Source of the DNA: Bacteroidales bacterium
GTDB taxonomy: Bacteria; Bacteroidota; Bacteroidia; Bacteroidales; WCHB1-69
DNA: 50,023 nt
Direction of reading: 5' to 3'
Assembly (NCBI GenBank): GCA_024686335.1
Contig: JAILCI010000024.1
Coordinates: forward strand, 1-50,023
Numbering within the stretch: the first letter of the stretch is position 1; each line of letters starts with the position of its first letter. The notes under the pieces were generated by a model that was not told the origin of the DNA, ran no database searches, and worked only from the letters and a program-made list of their open reading frames with translations. Positions 9,543-17,576 of this stretch are shown piece by piece. A program made the position numbers and the translations under genes.

Positions 9543-10177
9543 GCAGGAGACATTATACAAAAGAAAACGATAGTCCGCTAATGTTGTTTCTTGCCGCGCA
9601 TAACTGCATTCTTTATTCCCCGCTGTCGCAGACAGACACAACCGACTGGATTAGCGGCAACCAGATTGAGACGTATGCGTCTGGATCAATGGTGTGGGAT
9701 GCGAACAACAATATTTGGAAATTCCAGCACGTGAGCGGCCAGCCGTATAACAATAACATGTATGCAGCCAAGTGGGAGTTTAACACACAACTGCCATCGC
9801 GTAGAGCAATATTCACATGTGTTGCGGAATTTCTCGCCTATAATGTAAGCGACATAAACCAATGCTATGATTATTTGCCGACACGAGTAGGATTTGGATT
9901 TTGGGGCACGAAGGATGTCATAACGGATTCAGCGCAAGTTTTCAAGCCTTCTGGCTCGGTCTCGGTAATCCAATACCAATATCGAAATGGTATTAGTGTT
10001 TTTTCATATACTTATAGTAGCGGTCCGACTTTGCCTGTCGCCACGCACTTACGCATAGGGACGTTTCATAATACAACGCAGGCGCCAGTGCAGGGACCTT
10101 ACGGCATTCGTAACCTTGCACTCTTGGCAGACCCCCTCACATTGGATGAAATCAACGAATATTTTAGTCTGATATAA
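9539..10177 (+). CDS. LamG-like phage receptor-binding protein (tag MSRRHY)
   Basis: 212 residues. It begins with the tag MSRRHYTKEN, and then LAAHNCILYSPLSQTD, a form of the 'LVLYLPL' opening of concanavalin A/LamG-like domains. A Trp/Tyr-rich beta domain follows, and the end (RNLALLADPLTLDEINEYF) matches the helix that closes these domains, where text such as 'ALSAEEI' is common. It is one of four clustered genes of similar size with this plan (9539, 10359, 11002, 11690). It is coupled to the upstream gene by an ATGA overlap. AT content is higher than in the preceding fibre genes, which fits module exchange. Confidence 0.7.
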   Translation: MSRRHYTKENDSPLMLFLAAHNCILYSPLSQTDTTDWISGNQIETYASGSMVWDANNNIWKFQHVSGQPYNNNMYAAKWEFNTQLPSRRAIFTCVAEFLAYNVSDINQCYDYLPTRVGFGFWGTKDVITDSAQVFKPSGSVSVIQYQYRNGISVFSYTYSSGPTLPVATHLRIGTFHNTTQAPVQGPYGIRNLALLADPLTLDEINEYFSLI

Positions 10178-10186
10178 TATAATAAT

Positions 10187-10357
10187 ATGGAACAACAAGT
10201 CAACATACAAGGCATAAACATTATCAAGGCGGTCATCGCGGCATTGCTGCTTTTCGCGGCACTGTCGCTGTGCAGGCACATGGCAATCTCGCGGGTGTCA
10301 GCCCCATCGGTGACACTTCAATGGGCCGCCGACAGCTCATGGGTGAAAGGATGGTGA
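10187..10357 (+). CDS. Small single-pass membrane protein inside the fibre cluster
   Basis: A 56-codon frame (ATG at 10187, TGA at 10355-10357) fills the gap between two fibre genes exactly, with 9 nt before it and 1 nt after it. The product has one strong hydrophobic helix (residues about 13-33, including IKAVIAALLLFAALSLC) and a short polar tail ending in two Trp-containing stretches. Size and topology would suit a holin, a pinholin or a small membrane accessory protein, but nothing identifies it further. Tight packing in the operon is the best evidence that it is a gene. Confidence 0.55.
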   Translation: MEQQVNIQGINIIKAVIAALLLFAALSLCRHMAISRVSAPSVTLQWAADSSWVKGW

Positions 10358-10358
10358 T

Positions 10359-11009
10359 ATGAGAAGACAGTTCAAAAAGGTAACGGAGGACTATCTGTCA
10401 TGGCTCAAGTCTCTGGGCTGTGTACTGTATCTGCCGCTGTCGGAGGACCTTCAGGACAAGATAAGTGGCGAGTACATACAGCTTACAGGCAACGGAGCGT
10501 GTGTATGGGACAGCACGGAAGGGATGTACAAATTCACAGACCCGTCATCCACAGGGCAGCACATCGGACTTATAGCCAACGACATCAACAAGGGGACTTT
10601 CCCCAACAACCAGCTGACCGTCCTGCACGGGATAAAGAGAGTAAGCACGAGCAACTACCTCAAGACGATAGCGCCTAATACTACTAATGGAAATACTTCG
10701 TTGGCGCTTTGCGCTTGCTATAATGCGTCTGGCAACCTCGCCAACTTTCCCAACTCATACACCCCTGTGGCGTATATGATGAACGGATACTCAAACAGAG
10801 TGTTTTACCAAGAGGGAGCCGTGTTTGCCTCATACGCGTATTACTCGAGTTACCTTCCTTCCAACTGGTCTACATCAGGCGACGGCATAAAGATAGGGTA
10901 TGTGAATAACAGTAATCAGAGAAGCACGTCATGGTACATGTCCGAGGTGTATCTGTTCAACACTGTTCTTGACCTGACGACAATGAGAAAAATACAAGGA
11001 TATGAGTAG
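10359..11009 (+). CDS. LamG-like phage receptor-binding protein (tag MRRQ)
   Basis: 216 residues. The tag MRRQFKKVTEDYLSW is followed by LKSLGCVLYLPLSEDLQDKISG, which is the opening strand set of a LamG-like domain. The C-terminal text MSEVYLFNTVLDLTTMRKI corresponds to the closing strand and helix of these domains. There is no catalytic motif, so binding rather than cleavage is likely. It overlaps the next gene by 8 nt (11002-11009). It is a paralogue of the neighbours at 9539, 11002 and 11690 in plan, but the body of the domain is strongly diverged. Confidence 0.7.
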   Translation: MRRQFKKVTEDYLSWLKSLGCVLYLPLSEDLQDKISGEYIQLTGNGACVWDSTEGMYKFTDPSSTGQHIGLIANDINKGTFPNNQLTVLHGIKRVSTSNYLKTIAPNTTNGNTSLALCACYNASGNLANFPNSYTPVAYMMNGYSNRVFYQEGAVFASYAYYSSYLPSNWSTSGDGIKIGYVNNSNQRSTSWYMSEVYLFNTVLDLTTMRKIQGYE

Positions 11010-11685
11010 ACGACACAACATACAGACAGGTGGGGAAGGTGGTTACCTTACCCCGACCATGCTGCTTCATCTTGACGGCAACTACACCGATGAGATGGGC
11101 AACACCACGTCTATAACCCCGTCGGACAATTTTGTCTCAGGAAAATTCGGCATGGCATATTATTCAACAACAAACAACTTCCTTCAATTCTACATCGGGG
11201 ACAATCCTATCGGTACTCAGGACTTTACTATTGATTTTTGGGCATACTGCCTCGATTATACAACCGCGGCAACTTTCAGGTGGTTGTTCACATTCTATCC
11301 TAACTATTCCACAGGCCAGTCGGGGTGCTTCAACTATAGAGTGAAAAATGACGGGTCTCTCCAGTACAGCTATTATGACGGTTCGTGGCACGACACTCTT
11401 GTCGGCGCTACGTTGCCTCTAAACACATGGACTCACTTGTGTGTAGAGCGTATAAATGGGGTGCTGACTTTCTTTGTGGATGGAATTGTTGTCTACACCC
11501 TTAGTCTGCCGTCATTCTACATAGCCGAAGCCCCGAACTCGTACCTTGACATAGGTAATTGCTACGCAAACGCTGCACAGGGCCGAAGAAATTTCAACGG
11601 ATACATAGATGAATTCAGGATGATAGTGGGTCAGGCGCAATGGACGGACAACTTCACGCCGCCGACAACACCATATAACATATAA
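11002..11685 (+). CDS. LamG domain phage receptor-binding protein (tag MSRRHN)
   Basis: 227 residues. The tag MSRRHNIQTGGEGGYL is followed by a clear LamG/concanavalin A-like fold: TMLLHLDGNYTDEMGN, FVSGKFGMAYY, FTIDFWAYCLD, NTWTHLCVERINGVLTFFVD and the closing GYIDEFRMIVGQAQWT. These are the conserved strands of the Laminin_G_3 type. The cleanest LamG member of the cluster, it supports the reading of the more diverged neighbours. It starts 8 nt inside the previous gene. It probably recognises a host-surface carbohydrate, but the specific ligand is unknown. Confidence 0.8.
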   Translation: MSRRHNIQTGGEGGYLTPTMLLHLDGNYTDEMGNTTSITPSDNFVSGKFGMAYYSTTNNFLQFYIGDNPIGTQDFTIDFWAYCLDYTTAATFRWLFTFYPNYSTGQSGCFNYRVKNDGSLQYSYYDGSWHDTLVGATLPLNTWTHLCVERINGVLTFFVDGIVVYTLSLPSFYIAEAPNSYLDIGNCYANAAQGRRNFNGYIDEFRMIVGQAQWTDNFTPPTTPYNI

Positions 11686-11689
11686 TACT

Positions 11690-12301
11690 ATGAGCAGAAG
11701 ACACAATATACTTACAGGAGAAGACTTGCCGCCCTTCAGCGAGAACCTCGTGTTCTGGGCGCCGCTCACACAGGGAGACCTGACCGACCATGTCAGCGGA
11801 GTCACCCTGTCGGTGCCGTACGGGTCGGTGACGTGGGATGCAGGCAGCCAGGGGTATAAGATATACGGACCTAATTCCGCGAAAAAGTATGTCGGAGCAT
11901 GGATGAACCTGTCCTTGGGATTCGACATTACCAACCTCGGGTACACACTGTCGTTCGAGCTGTACTCGTGGAGTGCGGTGTGGATTATACCTGCATGCCT
12001 CGGAGGCAGGACGTTCGCGCAGAACGTTAACATAGGCGCCACAAACAACACTTGGCAGAGGATAACCAATGTACTTGAGCCTTACGACGGAGTGAACGTT
12101 CACTATTCTCACCAATACCTTAACGGAGTCGACAAGTTCCCCTACTCAAGAGGAACATCCCCGGTAGCAGGCAACTCCAGCACCAATCTTCAAGTCGAAC
12201 TTAATACGAGAGGTGACAACAACCTTAACTACACCTACGTCATGAGGAACATAACCATATACAACAGAGCCCTTTCAGCCTCGGAGGTGGCGCAACTATG
12301 A
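11690..12301 (+). CDS. LamG-like phage receptor-binding protein (tag MSRRHN)
   Basis: 203 residues. The tag MSRRHNILTGEDLPPF is almost the same as in the gene before it (MSRRHNIQTGG). Then comes ENLVFWAPLTQGDLTDHVSG, the typical first strand pair, and the end reads RNITIYNRALSASEVAQL, the closing strand and helix of LamG-like domains. Its stop overlaps the next ATG by 4 nt. The body of the domain differs from the neighbours, so the tag is conserved while the binding part varies. It starts 4 nt after the previous stop. Confidence 0.75.
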   Translation: MSRRHNILTGEDLPPFSENLVFWAPLTQGDLTDHVSGVTLSVPYGSVTWDAGSQGYKIYGPNSAKKYVGAWMNLSLGFDITNLGYTLSFELYSWSAVWIIPACLGGRTFAQNVNIGATNNTWQRITNVLEPYDGVNVHYSHQYLNGVDKFPYSRGTSPVAGNSSTNLQVELNTRGDNNLNYTYVMRNITIYNRALSASEVAQL

Positions 12302-12906
12302 GAAGGCACATCATGCAGACAGGTGGCGGCGGTCCGCTGCCAGAAGGGTACACGCAGCTGTCGTACATCGAGAGCACGGGCACGCAGTATCTTGTAATAT
12401 CAGGTTACTACCCTTCCACTTCTTCAACCGTTACCGGCAGATACAAGCTGACAACAGCTCCTTTGTCCGTCATATTCCAGTCAGGCAAGGACAGTAACAG
12501 GGTTATGCTATGCCCGGTTAACTCCACAAGAATAGACTACTGCTTCGGGAGTGGATATAAGACACTGAATGTCGGCAGCGGATACAGCGACCTCGGCACA
12601 TGGTATGACTTCACCATGACCTGCAACAGTCTGACGATAAACGGACATGATTTCTCCATCACGGGTACGGCAAACGTCACGCCTGCCATAGAACTTCACC
12701 TGTTCGCAGCCAATTTTGGCACGGGAGACCTGACGGTACGGCCGAACGCACTCGCGCACATTGCCTTCTCAAATCCGTCAAGGAGCATCGACCTTTACCC
12801 CGCTCTCCGCGACTCCGACAGCAAACCCGGCATGTACGACATAGTCAACGACGTCTTCTACACCAACGCTGGAACAGGGGAGTTCGTATACGAACCAGTA
12901 CAATAG
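12298..12906 (+). CDS. LamG-like phage receptor-binding protein (GYTQLSYIE type)
   Basis: 202 residues. The tag MRRHIMQTGGGGPLPEGY leads into TQLSYIESTGTQYLV, the front strand of the gut-phage LamG-like type. The C-terminus SDSKPGMYDIVNDVFYTNAG is the matching end. It is a close paralogue of the gene at 8405 in plan, and the tag joins that type to the MSRRHN genes. It is the last gene of the fibre cluster and is followed by 39 nt of AT-rich spacer before the baseplate-like gene. Confidence 0.75.
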   Translation: MRRHIMQTGGGGPLPEGYTQLSYIESTGTQYLVISGYYPSTSSTVTGRYKLTTAPLSVIFQSGKDSNRVMLCPVNSTRIDYCFGSGYKTLNVGSGYSDLGTWYDFTMTCNSLTINGHDFSITGTANVTPAIELHLFAANFGTGDLTVRPNALAHIAFSNPSRSIDLYPALRDSDSKPGMYDIVNDVFYTNAGTGEFVYEPVQ

Positions 12907-12945
12907 AAGAAAGAACAATGTTTATATAAATACAATTATATATAT

Positions 12946-15282
12946 ATGATAAGAATTTTCGCTAACGGACAGGAGCTGAAACTATACAGGTCAACATCCC
13001 TCAATGTCGAGTTGACCAACGCCCTATTCTCGTCACCGGACATAGAGGGAGATGTCTCCTATACCTTCAATCTTCCAGTGGAAGGCAACGAGGCCGTGAT
13101 CAACCATGCCAACCTGCTGCATAGTGACAGCCCGGCAGCGATGCCTTGTTCAGTATACTGTAACGGGGCGCTCAGCTGGTCAGGCAATATCATCATCCAG
13201 AAGACGTCATGGGATTCCGTGTCGGCAGCCATCGTCATCAATCCGTATCCGGATGATTTTGCCGGAAAGTCGTTGACCAAAGACGCCGACGAGGCGACGG
13301 TGATTTCGGCGTCACGTTCCATCCATGACGCCGCGTGGAGACTGTTTCTGGAAAACTCAGTCAACCAAGATGACGTCAAATTCGCACCGTTCATAAACGA
13401 GGACGGATACGGGTCTGAAAACGACAATTGGGGGTGGTGGTACGGGAACAAGCGAAGCAAGGTGGTAAACCCTCTGTATTTCAACGACAATGGCGTATTG
13501 ATAGAGAATGATACCGTGCCGTTCTCCCAAGTCGCCAACCAGCTTTTCAACCTTGACGACAGCGACGGCGAGGGTTCTGCCGTCACCGAAGACAACCAGC
13601 TCGCCTTCTGCCCTCAGATCCGACTGTCCAGGATCCTCGAGATGTGGAGCAAGAATGCCGGATACCGCTTCATCAACCATCTGGGAGAAGACATCAACCG
13701 TACATATCTCCAGTCGCAGAGATCTCTCGACGGGAGCATTGCACAGTACGACGACATCGGCGAGGGCCTACGTGTCGAGACAAACGCATCGCAATGGATA
13801 TCCAGCCGCTTCCTATACTGCAACTCGTACTGGCTTGACGGACAGAGCCAGGACTCCTACGTCCATGACGGCATGGTGTGGATCCAGTCTCCTGGATGGT
13901 GGCAGATAGACATCTCTGCCGACTACACCAGGAACGACGTCTCTCTCGGCCAGTGGGCACCGGACTATTCCAACGTGTATCTCAAGATCTACACAGGCAA
14001 CCACACACTGGCCGAGATCCACGACGGATCTGACATTTTCCTTGAGCAGACATTCCATAACCCGGAGTGGCACGTCAACAGCAGCAGGCGTGTATACATC
14101 CCTTCAACATACTGCAATGTGGGACTGAAGTTCTGCCTCTACATCCGGATGAAGCACAACGGATGGGTGAACGACCAGTATTTTCCGCGGATCCTTCAGC
14201 ATGTGAGCATGGACATCTCATTCCGCAATGTCAGCCTCGATCAGCAGCAGGCAGGGTTCAACATCTTCCGGAGACAGTTCTCGATACCCGAATGCTGCCC
14301 GGATGTCACCAATGCCGAGTTTCTCAAGACGATAATGGAGACTTTCGGACTGTGCTACTTCATATCCGGGAAGATGAAGCAGCTGGAACTTGTCCCGTTC
14401 TCTTCCCTCGAGAAAGCGGGCGCTCTGGATCTGACCGATTACGAGCTCTCGCGGGAGACGGAGTCATCTGTGCCGGAAGAGGCACTGCACTCCTTCCGCC
14501 TCAAGCCACTGACCGGAGAGGAGTATGACAAGTCTCTGAGGATTGACGACGTGGCGTCGACACTCCCGGATGCATACGTCAACCACGAGCATTACGTTCT
14601 CCAGACCAAGACGAACACCCTCTTCCGCGCCGGCAATGCCGAAGACGAGGAAGGCCACTGGGTTGAGAACTGGGAAGAGATCGGCGGGAATCCGGATTCC
14701 CTATATGTGGGAAGCGGGAAGGAGACCAGACACGAGCCGTCCGTATCCATACCCCACCAGAGATTCGCCGGCGGCGGAAGACGCGGGCAGGGCTCCATGG
14801 ATGTCCAGACCGGAGAGACTCCGCAGCTCGCAGTCGCCAACTTCACAATACACAGCGACCTGTATAACTGCGGAGAAAAGCCGTCCGAGATCATCCTGAC
14901 GCAATACAGGGGATTCCGCAAGCGCACATATCCCCAGAGCAGCAGCTATCCCTACGTCATGAGCGAGGTAATGCTGCCGGTATGGGCTGATGGAATGAAC
15001 CTCAAAACCACCGGTGACGGATCGGTAGGGGAGACCTACATCAAGCCAGTCCTGGAACTTGAGAACCACAGGACCGTGACCTACAAGTTCCGTATTCCGT
15101 ATCTGATGATCCAGACCGTGGAGGACCTTCTGAGGCCCGACACGGCGGAGCCTGAAGATCAGACCCGTTTTCTCATGGTCAGGAATGTCAAGAGCGTGCC
15201 GAAGAAAATCCAGTTCCAGATCGACAACGACCGCGATGACACTGTCCTCTGCCAGATAGAGGCCGTCAAGTTCTACAGCTAG
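12946..15282 (+). CDS. Large phage tail/baseplate structural protein
   Basis: 778 residues, beta-rich. The N-terminal part (MIRIFANGQELKLYRSTSLN, then SYTFNLPVEGNE) resembles a type of hub or baseplate protein seen in Bacteroidota prophages, where a strand of the form 'xxFxLPxxxN' opens the protein. There is no signal peptide or membrane segment. Asp/Tyr/Trp-rich insertions in the middle suggest surface domains. It is the last + strand gene of the prophage, and its stop codon (15280-15282) directly abuts the stop of the convergent integrase gene with no bases between. The exact tail role (hub, spike or fibre base) cannot be decided from sequence alone. Confidence 0.65.
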   Translation: MIRIFANGQELKLYRSTSLNVELTNALFSSPDIEGDVSYTFNLPVEGNEAVINHANLLHSDSPAAMPCSVYCNGALSWSGNIIIQKTSWDSVSAAIVINPYPDDFAGKSLTKDADEATVISASRSIHDAAWRLFLENSVNQDDVKFAPFINEDGYGSENDNWGWWYGNKRSKVVNPLYFNDNGVLIENDTVPFSQVANQLFNLDDSDGEGSAVTEDNQLAFCPQIRLSRILEMWSKNAGYRFINHLGEDINRTYLQSQRSLDGSIAQYDDIGEGLRVETNASQWISSRFLYCNSYWLDGQSQDSYVHDGMVWIQSPGWWQIDISADYTRNDVSLGQWAPDYSNVYLKIYTGNHTLAEIHDGSDIFLEQTFHNPEWHVNSSRRVYIPSTYCNVGLKFCLYIRMKHNGWVNDQYFPRILQHVSMDISFRNVSLDQQQAGFNIFRRQFSIPECCPDVTNAEFLKTIMETFGLCYFISGKMKQLELVPFSSLEKAGALDLTDYELSRETESSVPEEALHSFRLKPLTGEEYDKSLRIDDVASTLPDAYVNHEHYVLQTKTNTLFRAGNAEDEEGHWVENWEEIGGNPDSLYVGSGKETRHEPSVSIPHQRFAGGGRRGQGSMDVQTGETPQLAVANFTIHSDLYNCGEKPSEIILTQYRGFRKRTYPQSSSYPYVMSEVMLPVWADGMNLKTTGDGSVGETYIKPVLELENHRTVTYKFRIPYLMIQTVEDLLRPDTAEPEDQTRFLMVRNVKSVPKKIQFQIDNDRDDTVLCQIEAVKFYS

Positions 15283-16401
15283 CTAGAACTCCAGCTTGTT
15301 CCATTCCAGGATCTTCAAAGCATCCGACTTGTGTGTATACATCTCCGTCATCCGGAGAGAGTGATGGTCTGCGAGCTCCTTCACATACTTGGCGGGCACG
15401 CCCGCCTCGAGCATCTCAGTAATGCCGGTGTCCTTAAGGCTGTAGAACTGGTACTCCTCCGGGAACCCGAGCTCGTCGCGCATCATCTTCCATCTTTCCG
15501 CTATCCTGGTTGGCGCCATCATCTTCTTTCCAGGCTCGTAAGTGTTGCGGTCTGCGAAGATGTAGTAAGCCTGTGGCAGATCCGAAATGGTCTTGAAGTA
15601 GTCCAGCAGACAGTCCGGGATGCCCAGTTCCCGCTCGTTGTGGTTCTTCGATACGGTTGCCTTCACTCTCAGGATCTTCCTGTTCAGGTCCACGTCACCG
15701 ACCTGCAGCATGCAGATCTCTTTCGGACGGATGAAGAGACGGAAGCACAGCTGCATCACATGACAGAACCTCGGGCATGTCTTCTGGTAGTATTCCATGA
15801 TTCTCTTCCTGTCGGAAGCCGGGATGATTGTCCTGCTCTTCCTGTCGACCTTGAGCCTCGGCAGGTTGGTGGCTGGGTTCTCCGCCATGTATCCGCGCTG
15901 CACCACGAACTCGAAGAGCGTGCTCAAGAATCCGGCATAGTTGTTATATGTCCTGTTTGACAGGTTACCCTGGTCGGCAGCCCATTCCATGAATGATACC
16001 AGGTGCGACTTCTCAACCATCAGACAGTATTTGCCTTCAAGACCGATCTTCTTCATGTACTGGAGAAATATGCCGGCGAAAGATCGGTACGACCGCATTG
16101 ATGCAGGGCGGAGTCTCTTCTCCTTTGCCATAAGAAAGCGGTGTACGGCCTCGTCGACTGTCACGGCCTTCGCTCCGGCTTTCTCGACGAGCGGGTTCCA
16201 TCCGGCGAAGAGTTTCTCGTTGATCTGGTGGCATAGGACATTGGCGTAGCGCTCGCGCTCCTTGGCCAGTCGGATGTGGTTAAGTTTGATCTTGCGCCTG
16301 ACCAGTTTCTGTGTGGTCGGGTCTGTGACGTAGAATGAAATGTAAGATTCTTTGCCTTTGTGGTATTCGGCAGGTTTGAATGTTACAAAAGGGATAGGCA
16401 T
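15283..16401 (-). CDS. Tyrosine recombinase, prophage integrase
   Basis: 372 residues. The N-terminal arm-binding-like region (1-80) is followed by a SAM-like core-binding domain (about 80-185) and a catalytic domain. Visible catalytic positions are Arg225 (FIRPKEICML), Lys252 (ATVSKNHNEREL), His346 (ELADHHS) and the nucleophile Tyr355 (TEMYTHK). The usual H-x-x-R box is here YSLK (320-323), so Lys replaces the second Arg and Tyr replaces the first His. Similar changes are, as I recall, usual in Bacteroidota phage and element integrases. It catalyses site-specific integration and excision. The gene reads away from a tRNA-Glu gene 129 nt upstream, fitting tRNA-targeted integration. There is no adjacent excisionase gene in the window. 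Confidence 0.9.
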   Translation of the reverse strand: MPIPFVTFKPAEYHKGKESYISFYVTDPTTQKLVRRKIKLNHIRLAKERERYANVLCHQINEKLFAGWNPLVEKAGAKAVTVDEAVHRFLMAKEKRLRPASMRSYRSFAGIFLQYMKKIGLEGKYCLMVEKSHLVSFMEWAADQGNLSNRTYNNYAGFLSTLFEFVVQRGYMAENPATNLPRLKVDRKSRTIIPASDRKRIMEYYQKTCPRFCHVMQLCFRLFIRPKEICMLQVGDVDLNRKILRVKATVSKNHNERELGIPDCLLDYFKTISDLPQAYYIFADRNTYEPGKKMMAPTRIAERWKMMRDELGFPEEYQFYSLKDTGITEMLEAGVPAKYVKELADHHSLRMTEMYTHKSDALKILEWNKLEF

Positions 16402-16452
16402 ATTTTTTTTTCCTTTCTATGTTTTTTGCCATGGAAAGGAGGCGTTAACAAC

Positions 16453-16470
16453 TGTCCCGATTTTGTCCCG
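16453..16470. repeat. Paired TGTCCCG direct repeats upstream of integrase
   Basis: TGTCCCG occurs at 16453-16459 and 16464-16470, 11 bp apart start to start, about one helical turn. They lie between the integrase start and the tRNA-Glu terminator, where arm-type binding sites of an integrase often lie. The function is inferred from position only. Confidence 0.35.
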
Positions 16471-16482
16471 GCACTCTTTTGT

Positions 16483-16522
16483 AAAAAGGGCGCAAACACT
16501 TTGTTATCAGCATTTTGCGCCC
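16483..16522 (-). terminator. Rho-independent terminator after tRNA-Glu
   Basis: On the minus strand, GGGCGCAAA (16522-16514) can pair with TTTGCGCCC (16496-16488), a perfect 9-bp stem with a 17-nt loop, followed at once by five T residues (16487-16483). It lies just after the tRNA-Glu 3' end and would stop the tRNA transcript before the integrase gene. If the att site is at the tRNA 3' end, this hairpin belongs to the phage side of the junction. Confidence 0.7.
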
Positions 16523-16529
16523 ATCTCGG

Positions 16530-16604
16530 TAGCGAGTAGGAGATTCGAACTCCTGATCTTCAGGATGAAAACCTGACGTCCTAGGCCGACTAGACGAACT
16601 CGCC
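16530..16604 (-). tRNA. tRNA-Glu (anticodon TTC), likely prophage attachment site
   Basis: Read on the minus strand, the sequence forms a full cloverleaf. The acceptor arm is GGCGAGT/ACTCGCT with a G-U pair at 1-72. The D stem is GTC/GAC, and the anticodon stem TCAGG/CCTGA encloses TTTTCAT, so the anticodon is TTC for Glu. The variable loop is 5 nt, and the T arm AGGAG/CTCCT carries the TTCGAAT loop. The discriminator is A, and CCA is not encoded in full. Its 3' end faces the integrase, the classic geometry for integration into a tRNA 3' end, so the phage may have supplied the last bases of the gene. Confidence 0.92.
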
Positions 16605-16677
16605 ATCAGTGTCAGAATTTGACGCGGCAAAAATAGTCATTTTTTTGATATCACCAAATCCCGACTAGAATTTTTTT

Positions 16678-17352
16678 TTAGTCCTCGTTTTTGTCTTGTT
16701 CGAACCTGAATCCCAGACGTTTACCAGTCTGCAGACGGTTGAGGTCTTCAATCTCTAACATGTCATTGACGGTGATAATTTTGGTCTTTTCATAGTCTGG
16801 AACCAGCAAATCGAAGTTGATTGTGTAGATGATTGCTGATTTGAGAATCTCGCTTACGGCATCCTTGTTGATCTGGTTGACGCTGAAGTTGTTCAGCACC
16901 TTGGCCAGCTCTCTCTTACCCTCGATGTAGTAGTGGCCCTCCTTGTTGATGAGGATACGACCGATCATATATCCTAAGTCGTTGATACGGTTGTACTCGA
17001 ATGAGTCACGCAGGAAGTTGAATATCTGAATCATACCGCAGTATGAACGAGTCTTGTCTTCCTTGATGTACGGAGTCTTCATGACCTCGTGCTCGCGTGA
17101 GAACTCGAAAATGTTACTGTGCATCATGAAAATCAGCACATCGCCAGCAAATTGTAACTGGAATTGGTATTGATTCTTGTTTTTGTAAAGAACGGGCACG
17201 TTTTTGTGTTCGTCCGCATATTTGTCTCTGTAAAAATCCTCAAAGCCCTTTGCACACTCTTTGAACATCTGCATGGTCTCCAAGGTAACCCCAAAGATGT
17301 CCTGCTTTAGCTGGCCTTTGGTGATCAGTAGGTTGCATAAACTATCGTCCAT
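16678..17352 (-). CDS. Conserved hypothetical protein
   Basis: 224 residues from the ATG at 17352, which is preceded by a purine-rich AAAAGGAAA. A TTG further upstream at 17382 would add ten Lys/Arg/Asn residues and lies on the promoter box, so I reject it. The protein is soluble, helical and charged, with no signal peptide. Text such as FAGDVLIFMMHSNIFEF and NDLGYMIGRILINKEGHYYI suggests a mixed alpha/beta cytosolic protein. I do not recognise a family. It is divergent from gyrA and preceded by its own promoter. Confidence 0.75.
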   Translation of the reverse strand: MDDSLCNLLITKGQLKQDIFGVTLETMQMFKECAKGFEDFYRDKYADEHKNVPVLYKNKNQYQFQLQFAGDVLIFMMHSNIFEFSREHEVMKTPYIKEDKTRSYCGMIQIFNFLRDSFEYNRINDLGYMIGRILINKEGHYYIEGKRELAKVLNNFSVNQINKDAVSEILKSAIIYTINFDLLVPDYEKTKIITVNDMLEIEDLNRLQTGKRLGFRFEQDKNED

Positions 17353-17379
17353 TTTTTTCCTTTTATTATTTTTAGGCCG

Positions 17380-17408
17380 CAAACATACACAATTTATTCA
17401 TTTCCAAA
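17380..17408 (-). promoter_or_regulatory. Bacteroidota-type promoter for the gene ending at 16678
   Basis: On the minus strand TATGTTTG (17387-17380) fits the -7 consensus TAnnTTTG, and TTTG at 17408-17405 lies 17 nt upstream as a possible -33 box. The predicted start of transcription near 17373 leaves a short leader before the ATG at 17352. Confidence 0.5.
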
Positions 17409-17576
17409 CATATTAAGGCCTAATTTTTCCCGTCTTCAATTGTTGATAAGTATGTCTAAAAAAATGTGCCAAAAAGTGTTGTTTTTTCAAAAAAAAATCA
17501 TATTTTAGATTTTTATTTTAAACCAACCTAAAGTATTGATATTTAGTTTCTTACAAAAACTATTATTGCGAAAATT

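Noticed and set aside
8405-12906. Diversity-generating retroelement target
   Set aside because: I see no reverse transcriptase gene or template repeat in the window, and no cluster of adenine-related variants between the paralogues. A DGR elsewhere in the prophage cannot be excluded.
17382-17384. TTG start for the gene ending at 16678
   Set aside because: It would place the start inside the -7 box, and the ATG at 17352 has a purine-rich ribosome site.
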